This document shows positions 13,218 through 21,733 of a stretch of 64,000 nt of DNA, one piece after another. Origin of the DNA: a virus. A program made the position numbers and the translations under genes. The notes beneath the pieces are model-generated. The model was not told the DNA's origin. It saw only the letters and a list, made by a program, of their open reading frames with translations, and ran no database searches. The stretch is from positions 24,043-88,042 of the IMG/VR virus record IMGVR_UViG_3300034022_000278; one strand, 5' to 3'. Every line of letters starts with the position of its first letter. Within the stretch, counting starts at the first letter, position 1.

Positions 13218-14250
13218 ATTCAATGGTATTCTTTTTGTTAGTCCCAGGGTAGGTAAATGCAAAATAACGATTGATGCTTTAAATACTGTGGATAAGGCAA
13301 TTAAGGTGTTAATTGTGGCACCTCAATTGTCTATTTTAGAGGATTGGAAGGTAGAAATTGTTAAATGGAATCTTGTAGATAACATTGATGTAGAATATGT
13401 TTGGAGCAATAGTTTGAAGAAAATAAATGCTGGTGCTTATCATCTAATTATTGCTGATGAGTGTCATAGTTATAATCTAAAGGTACTTGCACAATTGCGT
13501 CTACATCAAATAAAAGGTAGTAGAATTTTAGGATTAACTGGAACTTTAACACAACAAGATGAGTTTAATTTAAATAATATTCTTACCTTAGCTCCCTTCT
13601 TCACATATACTTTCGAGCAAGCTATCAAGGACAAAATTATTGCAGATTATGAAATAATTTGTGTCGCTGTAGATTTGGATAATACTGAAAAATATGTATT
13701 AGGAGGGTCAGAGGCCGCGCCTTTTTATCAAACAGAGAAAGATGCTTATAATTATTGGGATACTGCTTATAAAACGGCTGTACACAAGGGTAGGTACAAA
13801 AATCTAAGATTCTTAATGTCTAAAAGAACAGGAATTATTTATAATTCTAAAGCTAAATTAGATGCTACTGTAGGAATAGTAGGTTCGATAAAAGGTAGGT
13901 GCTTGATATTTACAGGTAGGCAAGAAATTGCCAATCAAATAGGCGATGGATGCTTTCACAGTAAAGCTGATAAGTCTTCTTTAGAAGATTTTAAAACTGG
14001 CAAGATTAATAAATTATCTGTTATTTCTATGATTTCTATGGGCATTACTATTCCTAATTTAAAGATAGCAGTGTTCAATCAATTGAAAAGTGTAGAGAGT
14101 CTTTGTATTCAGCAAACAATGCGTGCTATGAATCTTCAAGGTAAATCTAAAGCCAAGATATATATACTATATCTTAAAGGCACTCAAGACGAAGTATGGA
14201 TGAATTCTGCATTACAAGGATTTGAAAAAACTAAAATTAAATGGATATGA
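13162..14250 (+). CDS. SF2 (SNF2-like) DNA helicase/ATPase
   Basis: A 362-residue protein with superfamily 2 motifs: an unusual P-loop SPRVGKCK (27-34), LIVAPQLSILEDW (Ia), Walker B DECH (99-102), LTGT (motif III, about 125-128), and C-terminal motifs including SMGITIPN and QQTMRAM. The length is short for SNF2 proteins, and both RecA-like lobes are compact. SNF2-type helicases are a standard item in crAss-like replication modules. Its start overlaps the upstream gene by 56 bases in another frame, but MTKREKIQKEA leads naturally into the first helix. Confidence 0.85.
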   Translation: MTKREKIQKEATLEAVKNKFNGILFVSPRVGKCKITIDALNTVDKAIKVLIVAPQLSILEDWKVEIVKWNLVDNIDVEYVWSNSLKKINAGAYHLIIADECHSYNLKVLAQLRLHQIKGSRILGLTGTLTQQDEFNLNNILTLAPFFTYTFEQAIKDKIIADYEIICVAVDLDNTEKYVLGGSEAAPFYQTEKDAYNYWDTAYKTAVHKGRYKNLRFLMSKRTGIIYNSKAKLDATVGIVGSIKGRCLIFTGRQEIANQIGDGCFHSKADKSSLEDFKTGKINKLSVISMISMGITIPNLKIAVFNQLKSVESLCIQQTMRAMNLQGKSKAKIYILYLKGTQDEVWMNSALQGFEKTKIKWI

Positions 14251-14561
14251 AATTTGATAGTATTAACGAATGGTCTAGGTCTATAAAAGATAGATTAGAC
14301 ATTGCAGTAGAAGACGATAAACTGTTACAATTAACAGAAATGGTACTTAATAAAAAAATAAAGTATGATTTTATGGGATTTGTAACTTTTGATGAGCCTA
14401 GATTTGATCTTATAACTGCTTTAGAAATAGATATAATAGCAGATGAAATAGAATTAGCAGTATTGCGAGAAGAAATATTTCTATCTAAATTTAATTGCTA
14501 TGATGTTGAAGAATTGTTAGATAAATTAATATATGGGTATGAAGATAGAGCTTACAATTGA
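14241..14561 (+). CDS. Hypothetical protein, 106 aa
   Basis: A 106-residue acidic helical protein. Either ATG at 14241 or ATG at 14247 could be the start; both overlap the helicase stop. No recognised domain. Its position in the replication operon suggests an accessory protein, without direct evidence. Confidence 0.6.
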   Translation: MDMKFDSINEWSRSIKDRLDIAVEDDKLLQLTEMVLNKKIKYDFMGFVTFDEPRFDLITALEIDIIADEIELAVLREEIFLSKFNCYDVEELLDKLIYGYEDRAYN

Positions 14562-15111
14562 GAAAATGGTTGAAAAGCAATTATTACCTAATCAGGTAAT
14601 ATTATTGTTGTTAATGTATAACCAAAAGTTTAATGAGATTAAGAGTTTATTCGGTATAAAGGAAGCAATTATTATTAGAGATAGTTTAGTAGGTACTCCG
14701 TACATATTAAATACTACAGGTAGCAATATAAAATTCATGGAAACTCTTATTAGCAGAGAAAATGTTGCAGATTTATTGGGAATTAAAACGGATGCTAATA
14801 TTAATTTCTGGGAATTTTATAATTGTTATCCTGTAAAAGTTGGCTCTAGAGTATTGCGCGCATCGGGCCCTACTTCACAGTTAGCATTAAAGCATGAGAA
14901 GAAATATCTAATGCGTGTTAAAACTAATGAGAGCCATCTTAAGGCTATAGCAAGTATTAGTGCTTATGTGGCTAAACAGAAGTCTAGTGGTAAGTTAGAA
15001 TTTTTGCAGAATATGGAAACTGTATTAAACAACAGTTCTTGGGAACAATGGGAAGTATTTATTCAAGAAAGCGGAAAGGAGGAAGAGGAGTGGAATAGCA
15101 CAACTATTTAA
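14533..15111 (+). CDS. Hypothetical replication-module protein, 192 aa
   Basis: A 192-residue protein overlapping the preceding gene by 29 bases; ATG at 14539 is an alternative start. The N-terminal half is helical (VEKQLLPNQVILLLLMYNQK), the centre contains NINFWEFYNCYPVKVG, and the C-terminus is acidic. The WEFYNCYPVKV segment resembles sequences I have seen in helicase-associated proteins of Bacteroidota phages. It lies directly upstream of the DnaB-like helicase, so a helicase-loader role is a reasonable but untested guess. Confidence 0.55.
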   Translation: MGMKIELTIEKMVEKQLLPNQVILLLLMYNQKFNEIKSLFGIKEAIIIRDSLVGTPYILNTTGSNIKFMETLISRENVADLLGIKTDANINFWEFYNCYPVKVGSRVLRASGPTSQLALKHEKKYLMRVKTNESHLKAIASISAYVAKQKSSGKLEFLQNMETVLNNSSWEQWEVFIQESGKEEEEWNSTTI

Positions 15112-15130
15112 ATTTAAACAAATAAAAATT

Positions 15131-16204
15131 ATGGCAAAAATAAAATATTGGGATAAACTCAAGGAAGAGATTGCCAGGGGTAAGTTAGGATTAAACACGG
15201 GTATTCCCTTTAGTGGATTTACTACTCTTAGTAAGCATATTAAGAATATTCAACAAGGTAGATATGATCTAATCTTTGCAGGTACTTCTATCGGTAAAAC
15301 TGCATTTGTAAATAGTACCTATGTTTATGGTGCTATAGAATATCTTCAGAATAATCCTGGGTATGTGCACGATTTAGAGATTATCTACTATTCTTTAGAG
15401 ATTCCTCCGCAAGATCAGATTGCTAAGCATATTGCTTCTTTAATCTGGAAGAACCATGGGATACTAACTTCTATTGATGAAATTAAATCTAAGGGTGACA
15501 TGGAAATATCACCTCAAGTAGAGTTGTTAATAGGGGAATATGAGGTAAAAATGAATGAGATTCAGGATAAGTATCTATTTTATAGAAGTAATTTAAATCC
15601 TGATTTCTTATATAAAGACCTAATGGGGTATGCTGAAAAAAGAGGTACAGTAATACGTGATGACAATGATTTTATCATTGATTATGTTCCTAATAATCCT
15701 TCTTTAATTACCTTAATAATTATTGATCATATTGGTTTAGTAGATCTTGGTAAATACTCTAGTTTAAAAGAAGCTATTGACAAAATCTCTAAGACCTTAG
15801 TGTTCTTTAGGAATAAATTTAACTTTAGTCCAGTAGTAATATCTCAAATAAATAGGGGCTCTGAACAAATGGACAGAAGAGATGGAGATAGTTGGATGCC
15901 AATGCTCAGCGATATTAAAAATACAGGCAATGTAGCAGAGGATTCAAATACTATTATAGGTCTAGCAAGTCCTTTTTATTTAGGAGTAGAGAAATGCCTT
16001 GGATATGACATCGGTAAATTTAGGGATAGATATAGGTTAGCTAAGATTCTGAAAAATCGGGATGGACAAGCACAACTAAATATTAGCTTCCTGTTTATTG
16101 GCGAGTATGGGGGATATTATCAATTACCCAAAGCGGACGAATTAAACGGAAAGCCTGAAGAGCTTAAAAAGATTGATGAATATTATAAAAACAAGAACTT
16201 ATGA
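15131..16204 (+). CDS. dnaB: DnaB-type replicative helicase
   Basis: A 357-residue RecA-fold helicase. Walker A is GTSIGKT (51-57). YYSLEIPP corresponds to motif H1a, IIIDHIGLVD to Walker B, and VVISQIN and LSDIKNTGNVAEDSN to motifs H3 and H4 with the arginine-finger region. The N-terminal primase-interaction domain of cellular DnaB is missing, as is common in phages. It unwinds the fork 5'-3' with the primase encoded at 18567. It overlaps the next gene by four bases. Confidence 0.9.
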   Translation: MAKIKYWDKLKEEIARGKLGLNTGIPFSGFTTLSKHIKNIQQGRYDLIFAGTSIGKTAFVNSTYVYGAIEYLQNNPGYVHDLEIIYYSLEIPPQDQIAKHIASLIWKNHGILTSIDEIKSKGDMEISPQVELLIGEYEVKMNEIQDKYLFYRSNLNPDFLYKDLMGYAEKRGTVIRDDNDFIIDYVPNNPSLITLIIIDHIGLVDLGKYSSLKEAIDKISKTLVFFRNKFNFSPVVISQINRGSEQMDRRDGDSWMPMLSDIKNTGNVAEDSNTIIGLASPFYLGVEKCLGYDIGKFRDRYRLAKILKNRDGQAQLNISFLFIGEYGGYYQLPKADELNGKPEELKKIDEYYKNKNL

Positions 16205-16497
16205 TAAAAGACAAGTATATTTGGGTAAAAGCTAAGTTAACTGCTCATCCAGCTTTACGAGATTCTAATGAGAGGTTGTATTATAACTATCTACAAGAGA
16301 TAGGGTACGATATTAATAAGCCAACTAAAGAGTTTCTAAAAGATATGGAGAAAAGAGTTATACCTTATATGGATTCTTTTGGGAGAGCTTCTCGTAAAGT
16401 ACAAGAGGAACATCCTCATCTAAGAGGCGCTACTTGGCAGAAAAGAAAGACAGTAAAAGAGGCAGAAATACGCCAAGAAATTAGGGATTTAACTTAA
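16201..16497 (+). CDS. Hypothetical basic protein, 98 aa
   Basis: A 98-residue, strongly basic, helical protein (RKVQEEHPHLRGATWQKRK). It is coupled to the helicase gene by an ATGA overlap. DNA binding is plausible from charge. No family recognised. Confidence 0.6.
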   Translation: MIKDKYIWVKAKLTAHPALRDSNERLYYNYLQEIGYDINKPTKEFLKDMEKRVIPYMDSFGRASRKVQEEHPHLRGATWQKRKTVKEAEIRQEIRDLT

Positions 16498-16543
16498 AAA
16501 TCCTTATCTTTAATAAAGTAAACAATCTAAAAATCAACAATTT

Positions 16544-17218
16544 ATGGGTCAACTCGTGTTTGTCGTTGGAAAAAGCGGCACAGGAAAATCTACCTCATTA
16601 CGGAACCTAAATCCAGAGGAAACAATTATCATTAATACGGATCAAAAAGCGCTTCCGTTTAAACAATTTAACTTAAAGTACAATGAAGAGAATGACAATT
16701 ATGTCAAGACTTCTGATGTGCAAGTAGTAATTGGTACCTTAAAGCGGGCACATGGTAATAAAAAAATCAAAACTGTTATCATCGACACATGGAGTCGTAT
16801 AATGACAGATGCAGTAATGAATCCTTCTTTTCGAGCAGAAAAAGGTTTTGATAAGTATGGCAAATTTGCCGCTAATCAATATGACTTAATTAATATCATT
16901 AATGATAAATTAAGAGAAGATATCATTGTATATTTATTTGCTCATCCAGAAACTCACTATGATGATGGTGGTTTCTCTACAGAAAGAATCGGTGTACAAG
17001 GTAAAATGCTAGAAAGATTCGTTCCTGAAAGCTTTAGTTCTATTGTGTTTTATGCAGAAATTGTAAAGACACCTGGGGCACCAAATCGTCACGTATTTAG
17101 AACCTTAAATTCTGGTACAGATACGTGCAAAACTCCTATTGAAATGTTTGAAGAAGCTCTAGTAGATAATGATCTAGTAGAGGTAAACGCAGTCATAAGA
17201 GAATATTATTCAATTTAA
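16544..17218 (+). CDS. P-loop ATPase, Sak4-like recombinase candidate
   Basis: A 224-residue protein. Walker A is GKSGTGKS (9-16); a Walker B-like strand VIIDTWSRI lies near residue 80; DDGGFSTERIGVQGKMLERF matches the sensor and loop region of the phage AAA_24/Sak4 family. Sak4 proteins are small RecA-superfamily single-strand annealing proteins that work with a cognate SSB. The two genes downstream are SSB candidates, which supports the assignment. Another AAA_24 nucleotide-binding function cannot be excluded. It lacks the DNA-binding loops of full RecA. Confidence 0.75.
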   Translation: MGQLVFVVGKSGTGKSTSLRNLNPEETIIINTDQKALPFKQFNLKYNEENDNYVKTSDVQVVIGTLKRAHGNKKIKTVIIDTWSRIMTDAVMNPSFRAEKGFDKYGKFAANQYDLINIINDKLREDIIVYLFAHPETHYDDGGFSTERIGVQGKMLERFVPESFSSIVFYAEIVKTPGAPNRHVFRTLNSGTDTCKTPIEMFEEALVDNDLVEVNAVIREYYSI

Positions 17219-17243
17219 TAAATAACCAATAAAAAGTAAAACA

Positions 17244-17867
17244 ATGCAAGATTTAATTTGGGACGCAGTTCCGACACAGAGAAAGAAGAAAGAAGAGTCT
17301 TTCTCATTACCAACAATGACAATGTCTGCAATCGCTAAAGTAGGAGCAGGTAGAAAGTTTAGTTTTAATAAAGCAGCGCAAGGTTCTTTAGGAATCGAAG
17401 GGGGAGAAAGAGTTTCTTTCGGTTTTACAGCTGATGGTGCACAAATCTTTATTCGTAAAGTATTTGGAGAAATCGAAGGATTCGGTTTAACTCAATCATG
17501 TACTATTAGTGATAAGAAAACTTACGAGTTTATTGCTAAAAGATTAGGATTAAATACTGAAGTAGAGAATCATTTTGATGTTCTTCCTTTAGCAGGATAT
17601 TCTGAATTAGTTCTTAGAACAGCAGTTGCTGAAGAAGTGATGGAGTTTAATACTGTAGATTTAGGTGAAGTATCTGACGAAGAAGACATGGATGCTGATC
17701 TATCTACTATTCCTGGAACACCTGAAGGAGGAGCTCTTTACGAAATGGCAGACCACACTATGGAAGTAGAAGATGCTTTAGTAGAAGAGACTATCGAAGA
17801 TGAAGTCGATGAAATGCTTGAACTTGAAGAAGACGAAGAAGAGAACGACGAAGAAGGAGTTTGGTAA
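17244..17867 (+). CDS. Acid-tailed protein, SSB-partner candidate, 207 aa
   Basis: A 207-residue protein. The N-terminal 120 residues are a basic/neutral beta-rich domain (KFSFNKAAQGSLGIEGGERV). The C-terminal 60 residues are extremely acidic, ending EEENDEEGVW. An acidic tail with a terminal aromatic is the hallmark of phage single-stranded-DNA-binding proteins (T7 gp2.5, T4 gp32), although the core fold is not recognised. The codon use favours efficient translation. It lies between the Sak4-like gene and another SSB candidate. Confidence 0.55.
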   Translation: MQDLIWDAVPTQRKKKEESFSLPTMTMSAIAKVGAGRKFSFNKAAQGSLGIEGGERVSFGFTADGAQIFIRKVFGEIEGFGLTQSCTISDKKTYEFIAKRLGLNTEVENHFDVLPLAGYSELVLRTAVAEEVMEFNTVDLGEVSDEEDMDADLSTIPGTPEGGALYEMADHTMEVEDALVEETIEDEVDEMLELEEDEEENDEEGVW

Positions 17868-17915
17868 GAAGTAATTAAGTAAGTAAATAATTAACAATTT
17901 TAAATAATAAACAAT

Positions 17916-18512
17916 ATGATCAATTTAAATGACGCATCATTTGATGCAGCAGAAGGTAAAGCAATTTTCAATGGCGGAAATGCAGGTGTAGCAGAAAATG
18001 TTATGATGACAGTAGAGAAGAAAAAGGCTGATGATAAGCCTAATTCTCCTGATTACAAGTTATCATTTACCGATGCAAATGGTGGAACTTGTAACACAAG
18101 TTTTTGGTATGTAGAAAAAGCTACAGATTACTCTACAGTTGCTGAGCTAATCCAAAAGCAAGGTAAAGTTCTTAAGCATGTTATCCATGCAATTTATGGA
18201 GATGCTTACCAATTTCCTACAGGATTTAACAGCGCTAAAGAATTGTTAGACGGTTGTATGCAACTTATCCGTACTGGATTAGGTACAGGTCTTAAATTCC
18301 GAGTATTTGCTAATTACGGTTCTACTCAAGGAATTAAGGATTATATTCAGCCAAGAAGTTGGGTGCCTTTCTTGGAGCCAATGTCTGTTGCTATCGCTGA
18401 TACTCGCCTAAAAGCAGGTAATATCGATGCAATGGCACGTATTCAAAAAGATTCATTTGTTGCTAGCGGAACTGCTAATGCAAATGATATTGTCGCTGGA
18501 GACGAGTGGTGA
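17916..18512 (+). CDS. Single-stranded DNA-binding protein candidate, 198 aa
   Basis: A 198-residue protein with an N-terminal beta-domain (EKKKADDKPNSPDYKLSFTD), a helical middle and a short acidic end (VAGDEW). Conserved proteins of this layout sit next to recombinases in Bacteroidota phages and are often labelled SSB; I rely on context and the acidic C-terminus, not on a recognised OB-fold motif. A strong terminator follows. Confidence 0.5.
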   Translation: MINLNDASFDAAEGKAIFNGGNAGVAENVMMTVEKKKADDKPNSPDYKLSFTDANGGTCNTSFWYVEKATDYSTVAELIQKQGKVLKHVIHAIYGDAYQFPTGFNSAKELLDGCMQLIRTGLGTGLKFRVFANYGSTQGIKDYIQPRSWVPFLEPMSVAIADTRLKAGNIDAMARIQKDSFVASGTANANDIVAGDEW

Positions 18513-18534
18513 GAAAAAAATAATTAATTTTACT

Positions 18535-18565
18535 GAGGGGGACACTAATGTCCTCCTCATTTTTT
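18535..18565 (+). terminator. Strong intrinsic terminator before primase
   Basis: GAGGGGGACA (18535-18544) pairs with TGTCCTCCTC (18549-18558) over 10 bp with one G-U, loop CTAA, followed by ATTTTTTT. The primase ATG at 18567 comes one base after it, so the primase is made either by read-through or from a promoter within or just upstream of the hairpin. Confidence 0.85.
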
Positions 18566-18566
18566 T

Positions 18567-19571
18567 ATGAAAGAAATCAATCTAAATTCAATAGTATTTA
18601 ATAGTCAGATTACGAGAGAGGACATTCTTAAGCATGTTACGCAAGAAGAAATCTATTCGTTCTATTTGGGAGAAGATATTACACATTTAGGAATATTTCA
18701 CAGTCCTTTACGGGAAGATAATATTCCATCGTTTGCTTTGTATTTTCACAAGGTAAATAGAAACATTCTAATGTTTTATGACTTTGCCACAAAAGATTGT
18801 GGTGACTTTGTAGTATTAGTTATGAGAATGTTTAATGTTGATTATCCTGAAGCTTTAAAGAAAATTACTTTTGATTTAGGACTATCCAATTTTAGTGTAG
18901 ATCTTACTAAGCAAGTGATATCTTATACAAGAATTATTCATAAGGATAAAATTAAATTGGGAATTAAAACAAGACCCTGGAATTATAGAGATAAAGAATT
19001 TTGGAATTCTTTTGGTATTTGTAAAGCTACATTATTAAAATTTAATGTACATCCTATTAGTTATGTGTTTTATAACGACACTGCCGTTAAGGCCCACGAA
19101 CAAGCCTATGCTTATGTGGAAATAAAAGATAATAGAGTAAGTTATAAAATCTATCAACCAACAGAGATTAAAATTAAAAAATGGATTAATAATGCAGATT
19201 ATTCTGTACACCAAGGTTATACACAATTGCCTAAATCTGGTGATATGTTAATTATTACTAAGTCTTTAAAAGATGTTATGAGTATTCACGATTGTTTAGA
19301 TATACCTGCTATAGGCCTACAATCTGAGAGTGTAATGATGAAAGATTCAGTAATGGATGAATATAAATCTAGATTTAAAAAAGTAATTTGTCTATTTGAC
19401 AATGATGAAGCAGGTAAGAAATTATCTAAGAGCTTCACAGAAAAGTATGATATTCCATATTTCTTTGTGCCTGAAATGCCTAAAGTTACAGACTTCAGTG
19501 ATTTAGTTAGAGTAGTAGGTAAGCAAGGAGCTGTGGATATTGTAAAATTAAAAATTAAGAAGTATGAATAG
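18567..19571 (+). CDS. dnaG: DnaG-type DNA primase
   Basis: A 334-residue primase. The N-terminal region (HSPLREDNIPSFALYFH, residues about 50-66, then FYDFATKDCGDFVVLV) matches the zinc-domain-like start of phage DnaG proteins, though a full CHC2 cysteine set is not visible. The C-terminal Toprim fold shows LIITKSLKDVMSIHD (Toprim Glu position replaced by Lys/Ser in this reading) and the acidic pair KKVICLFDNDEAGKK. It makes RNA primers for the PolA at 10733. Its stop overlaps the ATG (19564) of the disrupted VWA gene start. Confidence 0.85.
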   Translation: MKEINLNSIVFNSQITREDILKHVTQEEIYSFYLGEDITHLGIFHSPLREDNIPSFALYFHKVNRNILMFYDFATKDCGDFVVLVMRMFNVDYPEALKKITFDLGLSNFSVDLTKQVISYTRIIHKDKIKLGIKTRPWNYRDKEFWNSFGICKATLLKFNVHPISYVFYNDTAVKAHEQAYAYVEIKDNRVSYKIYQPTEIKIKKWINNADYSVHQGYTQLPKSGDMLIITKSLKDVMSIHDCLDIPAIGLQSESVMMKDSVMDEYKSRFKKVICLFDNDEAGKKLSKSFTEKYDIPYFFVPEMPKVTDFSDLVRVVGKQGAVDIVKLKIKKYE

Positions 19572-19650
19572 AGCGGACACATTAAGTAAAACTAGTAAAG
19601 ATTTAATGATGAAAGAGCAACGATTTAAATTTGTCGTACTTTCTATCTAA
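19564..19650 (+). pseudogene. Orphaned 5' end of the VWA metallopeptidase gene
   Basis: An ATG overlapping the primase stop opens MNRADTLSKTSKDLMMKE (19564-19617), followed by 10 out-of-context codons and TAA. The 18 residues align with the start of the active gene at 20450 (MNIQTKADSLAQTSKHLMLSE): ADxLxxTSKxLMxxE is shared. So this is the ancestral gene start, cut off by insertion of the minus-strand LAGLIDADG gene, whose last codons overlap it (from 19603). Confidence 0.7.
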
Positions 19651-20427
19651 ATAATAATTAGCATCATTGTAAAGGTAATCAGATATTTTAATTAAATTTT
19701 GTTTACCTTGATATGTTAAAACATGTAATTGAGTAATCTTACAATTTTTAGGATTATATAATTTAGTTTTATTAAGGTAAAGTTCTTTTATTAAAATACT
19801 TTGCACTTTACTTAAAAAATCAAAAGGACCTAACATACTAAAAAGATAATCTTTGTTTATATTATTAGTATAAATACAACCGTCTCCATCAAAATACCCT
19901 CTTATAAAATGATGGTATAAATTTTCGGAAATAGTTGTAGGAAAAGTTAGCGTAGTGCCTTTATTGGGGTAAAGTCCATGAGGCAAAAGATCTTGTATAA
20001 GGTTAGGAGCAGTAATAGAAAGTTTCCACTGTTGCTGTCGATTTCCTAATTTTTTAACAGAAAGAATAGGTCCTGTATAATTTAACACATCTTTAAATTT
20101 TACAAGAATTGGTTTATCTTTTTCTTGTAAACTTATAGATAATACTTTTTTAGTTACATTACCATCTGCATATAACAGCCCTAAAAAATAAGCTTTTTCC
20201 TCAGTATTAATTATACTAAAAAAATCTTGATTGTGGGAATACTTAGTAGAAGATTGGGATAATGTTCTTATTTGAGTATTAGATTTTTTAATAATTGAAT
20301 AAATAGTTTGAGGAGTACAATTACATAATTTTGCTATTACATAACAAGATTTGCCCGAAATATAGGAATCTATAATTTCTAATTTTGTCATAGGTAATTT
20401 GTACCCTTTATTCTGTTTTATAACCAT
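19603..20427 (-). CDS. Free-standing LAGLIDADG homing endonuclease, 274 aa
   Basis: A 274-residue protein with an N-terminal helix-turn-helix (residues about 15-45, CYVIAKLCNCTPQTIYSII) and two LAGLIDADG motifs: KAYFLGLLYADGN near residue 80 and HHFIRGYFDGDGC near 165. The Asp of each motif is the catalytic metal ligand, so it should be a monomeric homing nuclease. It is the only minus-strand gene in the early arm. A TATATTTG box (20439-20432), the -7 type of Bacteroidota promoters, lies four bases before its ATG. No group I core surrounds it. It lies between an orphaned and a replacement 5' end of the VWA gene. Confidence 0.88.
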   Translation of the reverse strand: MVIKQNKGYKLPMTKLEIIDSYISGKSCYVIAKLCNCTPQTIYSIIKKSNTQIRTLSQSSTKYSHNQDFFSIINTEEKAYFLGLLYADGNVTKKVLSISLQEKDKPILVKFKDVLNYTGPILSVKKLGNRQQQWKLSITAPNLIQDLLPHGLYPNKGTTLTFPTTISENLYHHFIRGYFDGDGCIYTNNINKDYLFSMLGPFDFLSKVQSILIKELYLNKTKLYNPKNCKITQLHVLTYQGKQNLIKISDYLYNDANYYLDRKYDKFKSLLFHH

Positions 20428-20431
20428 AGTA

Positions 20432-20439
20432 CAAATATA
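20432..20439 (-). promoter_or_regulatory. Candidate TAnnTTTG promoter box for the minus-strand endonuclease
   Basis: On the minus strand TATATTTG matches the Bacteroidota -7 consensus TAnnTTTG and is followed after four bases by the ATG, which would give a nearly leaderless transcript. No convincing -33 TTG is seen. The same octamer occurs at 61746-61739, next to another ATG. Confidence 0.4.
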
Positions 20440-20449
20440 ATATTATAAT

Positions 20450-20676
20450 ATGAATATACAAACCAAAGCTGATAGTTTAGCACAAACTTCCAAGCATCTT
20501 ATGCTTTCCGAGCCCTATTACGGGTTCTTTCTCATTTTATTAAATAAATTATGGTACACAAAAGTACCCACGGCTGGCGTTGGTAAACAAGGAATAAATT
20601 ATCAGCTAGTCATTAATCCTACTTTTTGGGAAGAGTTATCGGAAGACCATAGATTAGGCCTTCTAAAACATGAGCT
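20450..20676 (+). CDS. VWA/zincin metallopeptidase-like protein, exon 1
   Basis: Codes for residues 1-75 and two bases of codon 76. The frame ends GLLKHEL at the intron border; ligating T20676 to T21787 yields H74-E-L-L-H78-IAFGH, the HExxH zinc site of the DUF2201 N-terminal metallopeptidase domain. Exon 1 starts with a replacement N-terminus (see 19564-19650), and its codons (CCC, GGG, CTC, TCC) are less AT-rich than those of neighbouring genes, consistent with import. The unspliced frame would stop two codons into the intron. Confidence 0.85.
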
Positions 20677-20863
20677 CAATTAGGGCTCCTTATACAGTAA
20701 TGTATATGTAAAATGTCTTAAATTGACGGGGACCCCCTAAAGTTTTATCTACTAAGCATGCACCGTGAGGTAGTATGTGGCTGACTTAATTACTCAGGTA
20801 TAGTAAAAAAGATAAAAATGTCCGAATGGGAAATCCGCAGCCAAATTTCTTGGTTATATGATT

Positions 20864-20871
20864 TATTTTTG
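20864..20871 (+). promoter_or_regulatory. Candidate TAnnTTTG promoter box for the intron endonuclease
   Basis: TATTTTTG fits the Bacteroidota -7 consensus and lies 28 bases before the ATG at 20900. It may allow the intron-encoded endonuclease to be made independently of the long early transcript. No good -33 TTG at the ideal spacing is visible, so this is tentative. Confidence 0.35.
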
Positions 20872-20899
20872 GTATATTGCAGTATAAATACTTACATAT

Positions 20900-21733
20900 A
20901 TGAAAACAGAAATAGAACAAAAAGTAATTGATTATTATATTACTGATAAGTTATCAGGTAAAAAGATTGCGAGTTTATTACAAATAAATGTAAAAACAGT
21001 TTTTGCAATTTTAAAAAGAAATAATGTAAAATCAAGGACTTTGTCTGAATCAACAATGAAATACACTTGTCAAGATGATTTTTTTAATGTTATAAACACA
21101 GAAAAGAAAGCATATTGGCTAGGAGTACTATTTGCTGATGGTAATATTACAAAAAAAGCAAGTAAATCGGGACAAATTATTTTTTCATCAAAAGATAAAG
21201 AATGGGTAGAACTATTTTTATTAGATGTTGGCTCAAATAATTCCCCCAATTGTGAATATCATAAATTATTTAAAAAATATATATGGAAAGCTCAGATAAC
21301 TTCTGCGCAAATGTATGATGATTTAAATAACTTAGGATGTACACCAGCTAAAACTAAAACAATTAGAGTGCCTATATTAAATGATGCATTAATGCACCAC
21401 TTTATTAGAGGATATTTTGATGGTGATGGTACAGTTGGTGTTTATAAAAATCTAAAAAATAATGATTGGAAAATTATAAAGTCAGGTTTTTGTTCGGGCT
21501 CACAAGAATTTATTATTGACGTATTAAGTATATTACCAGTAAAAAATAAAACTATTAAACATAGTAAAGAATGTTATATTACACAACATTCCTTGCAAGA
21601 CACTTTTAATCTATTTGGTTACATGTATAAAGATTGTACTACATGTTTAGAAAGAAAGAGACAAGTTTTTATTAATTACTTAGACACATATAAACCAAGA
21701 AAGAGGTTCAACGACTACAATAGACCATCCTAA
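20900..21733 (+). CDS. Intron-encoded LAGLIDADG homing endonuclease, 277 aa
   Basis: A 277-residue protein with an N-terminal helix-turn-helix (KKIASLLQINVKTVFAILK) and two LAGLIDADG motifs: KAYWLGVLFADGN near residue 70 and HHFIRGYFDGDGT near 165. It resembles the minus-strand endonuclease at 19603 throughout (NTEKKAYWLG versus NTEEKAYFLG; both HHFIRGYFDGDG), so the two are paralogues. Its last codons run through the P7 and P8 5' strands, and its TAA lies in the P8 loop. It should cleave intronless alleles of the metallopeptidase gene at the HExxH codons to drive intron homing. Confidence 0.92.
   Translation: MKTEIEQKVIDYYITDKLSGKKIASLLQINVKTVFAILKRNNVKSRTLSESTMKYTCQDDFFNVINTEKKAYWLGVLFADGNITKKASKSGQIIFSSKDKEWVELFLLDVGSNNSPNCEYHKLFKKYIWKAQITSAQMYDDLNNLGCTPAKTKTIRVPILNDALMHHFIRGYFDGDGTVGVYKNLKNNDWKIIKSGFCSGSQEFIIDVLSILPVKNKTIKHSKECYITQHSLQDTFNLFGYMYKDCTTCLERKRQVFINYLDTYKPRKRFNDYNRPS

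Noticed and set aside
19603-20427. Second group I intron hosting the minus-strand endonuclease
   Set aside because: No P7/P8/P9 core was found around it on either strand, and joining the flanking copies would need splice sites without the U/G signals. A free-standing homing gene with recoded target fits better.
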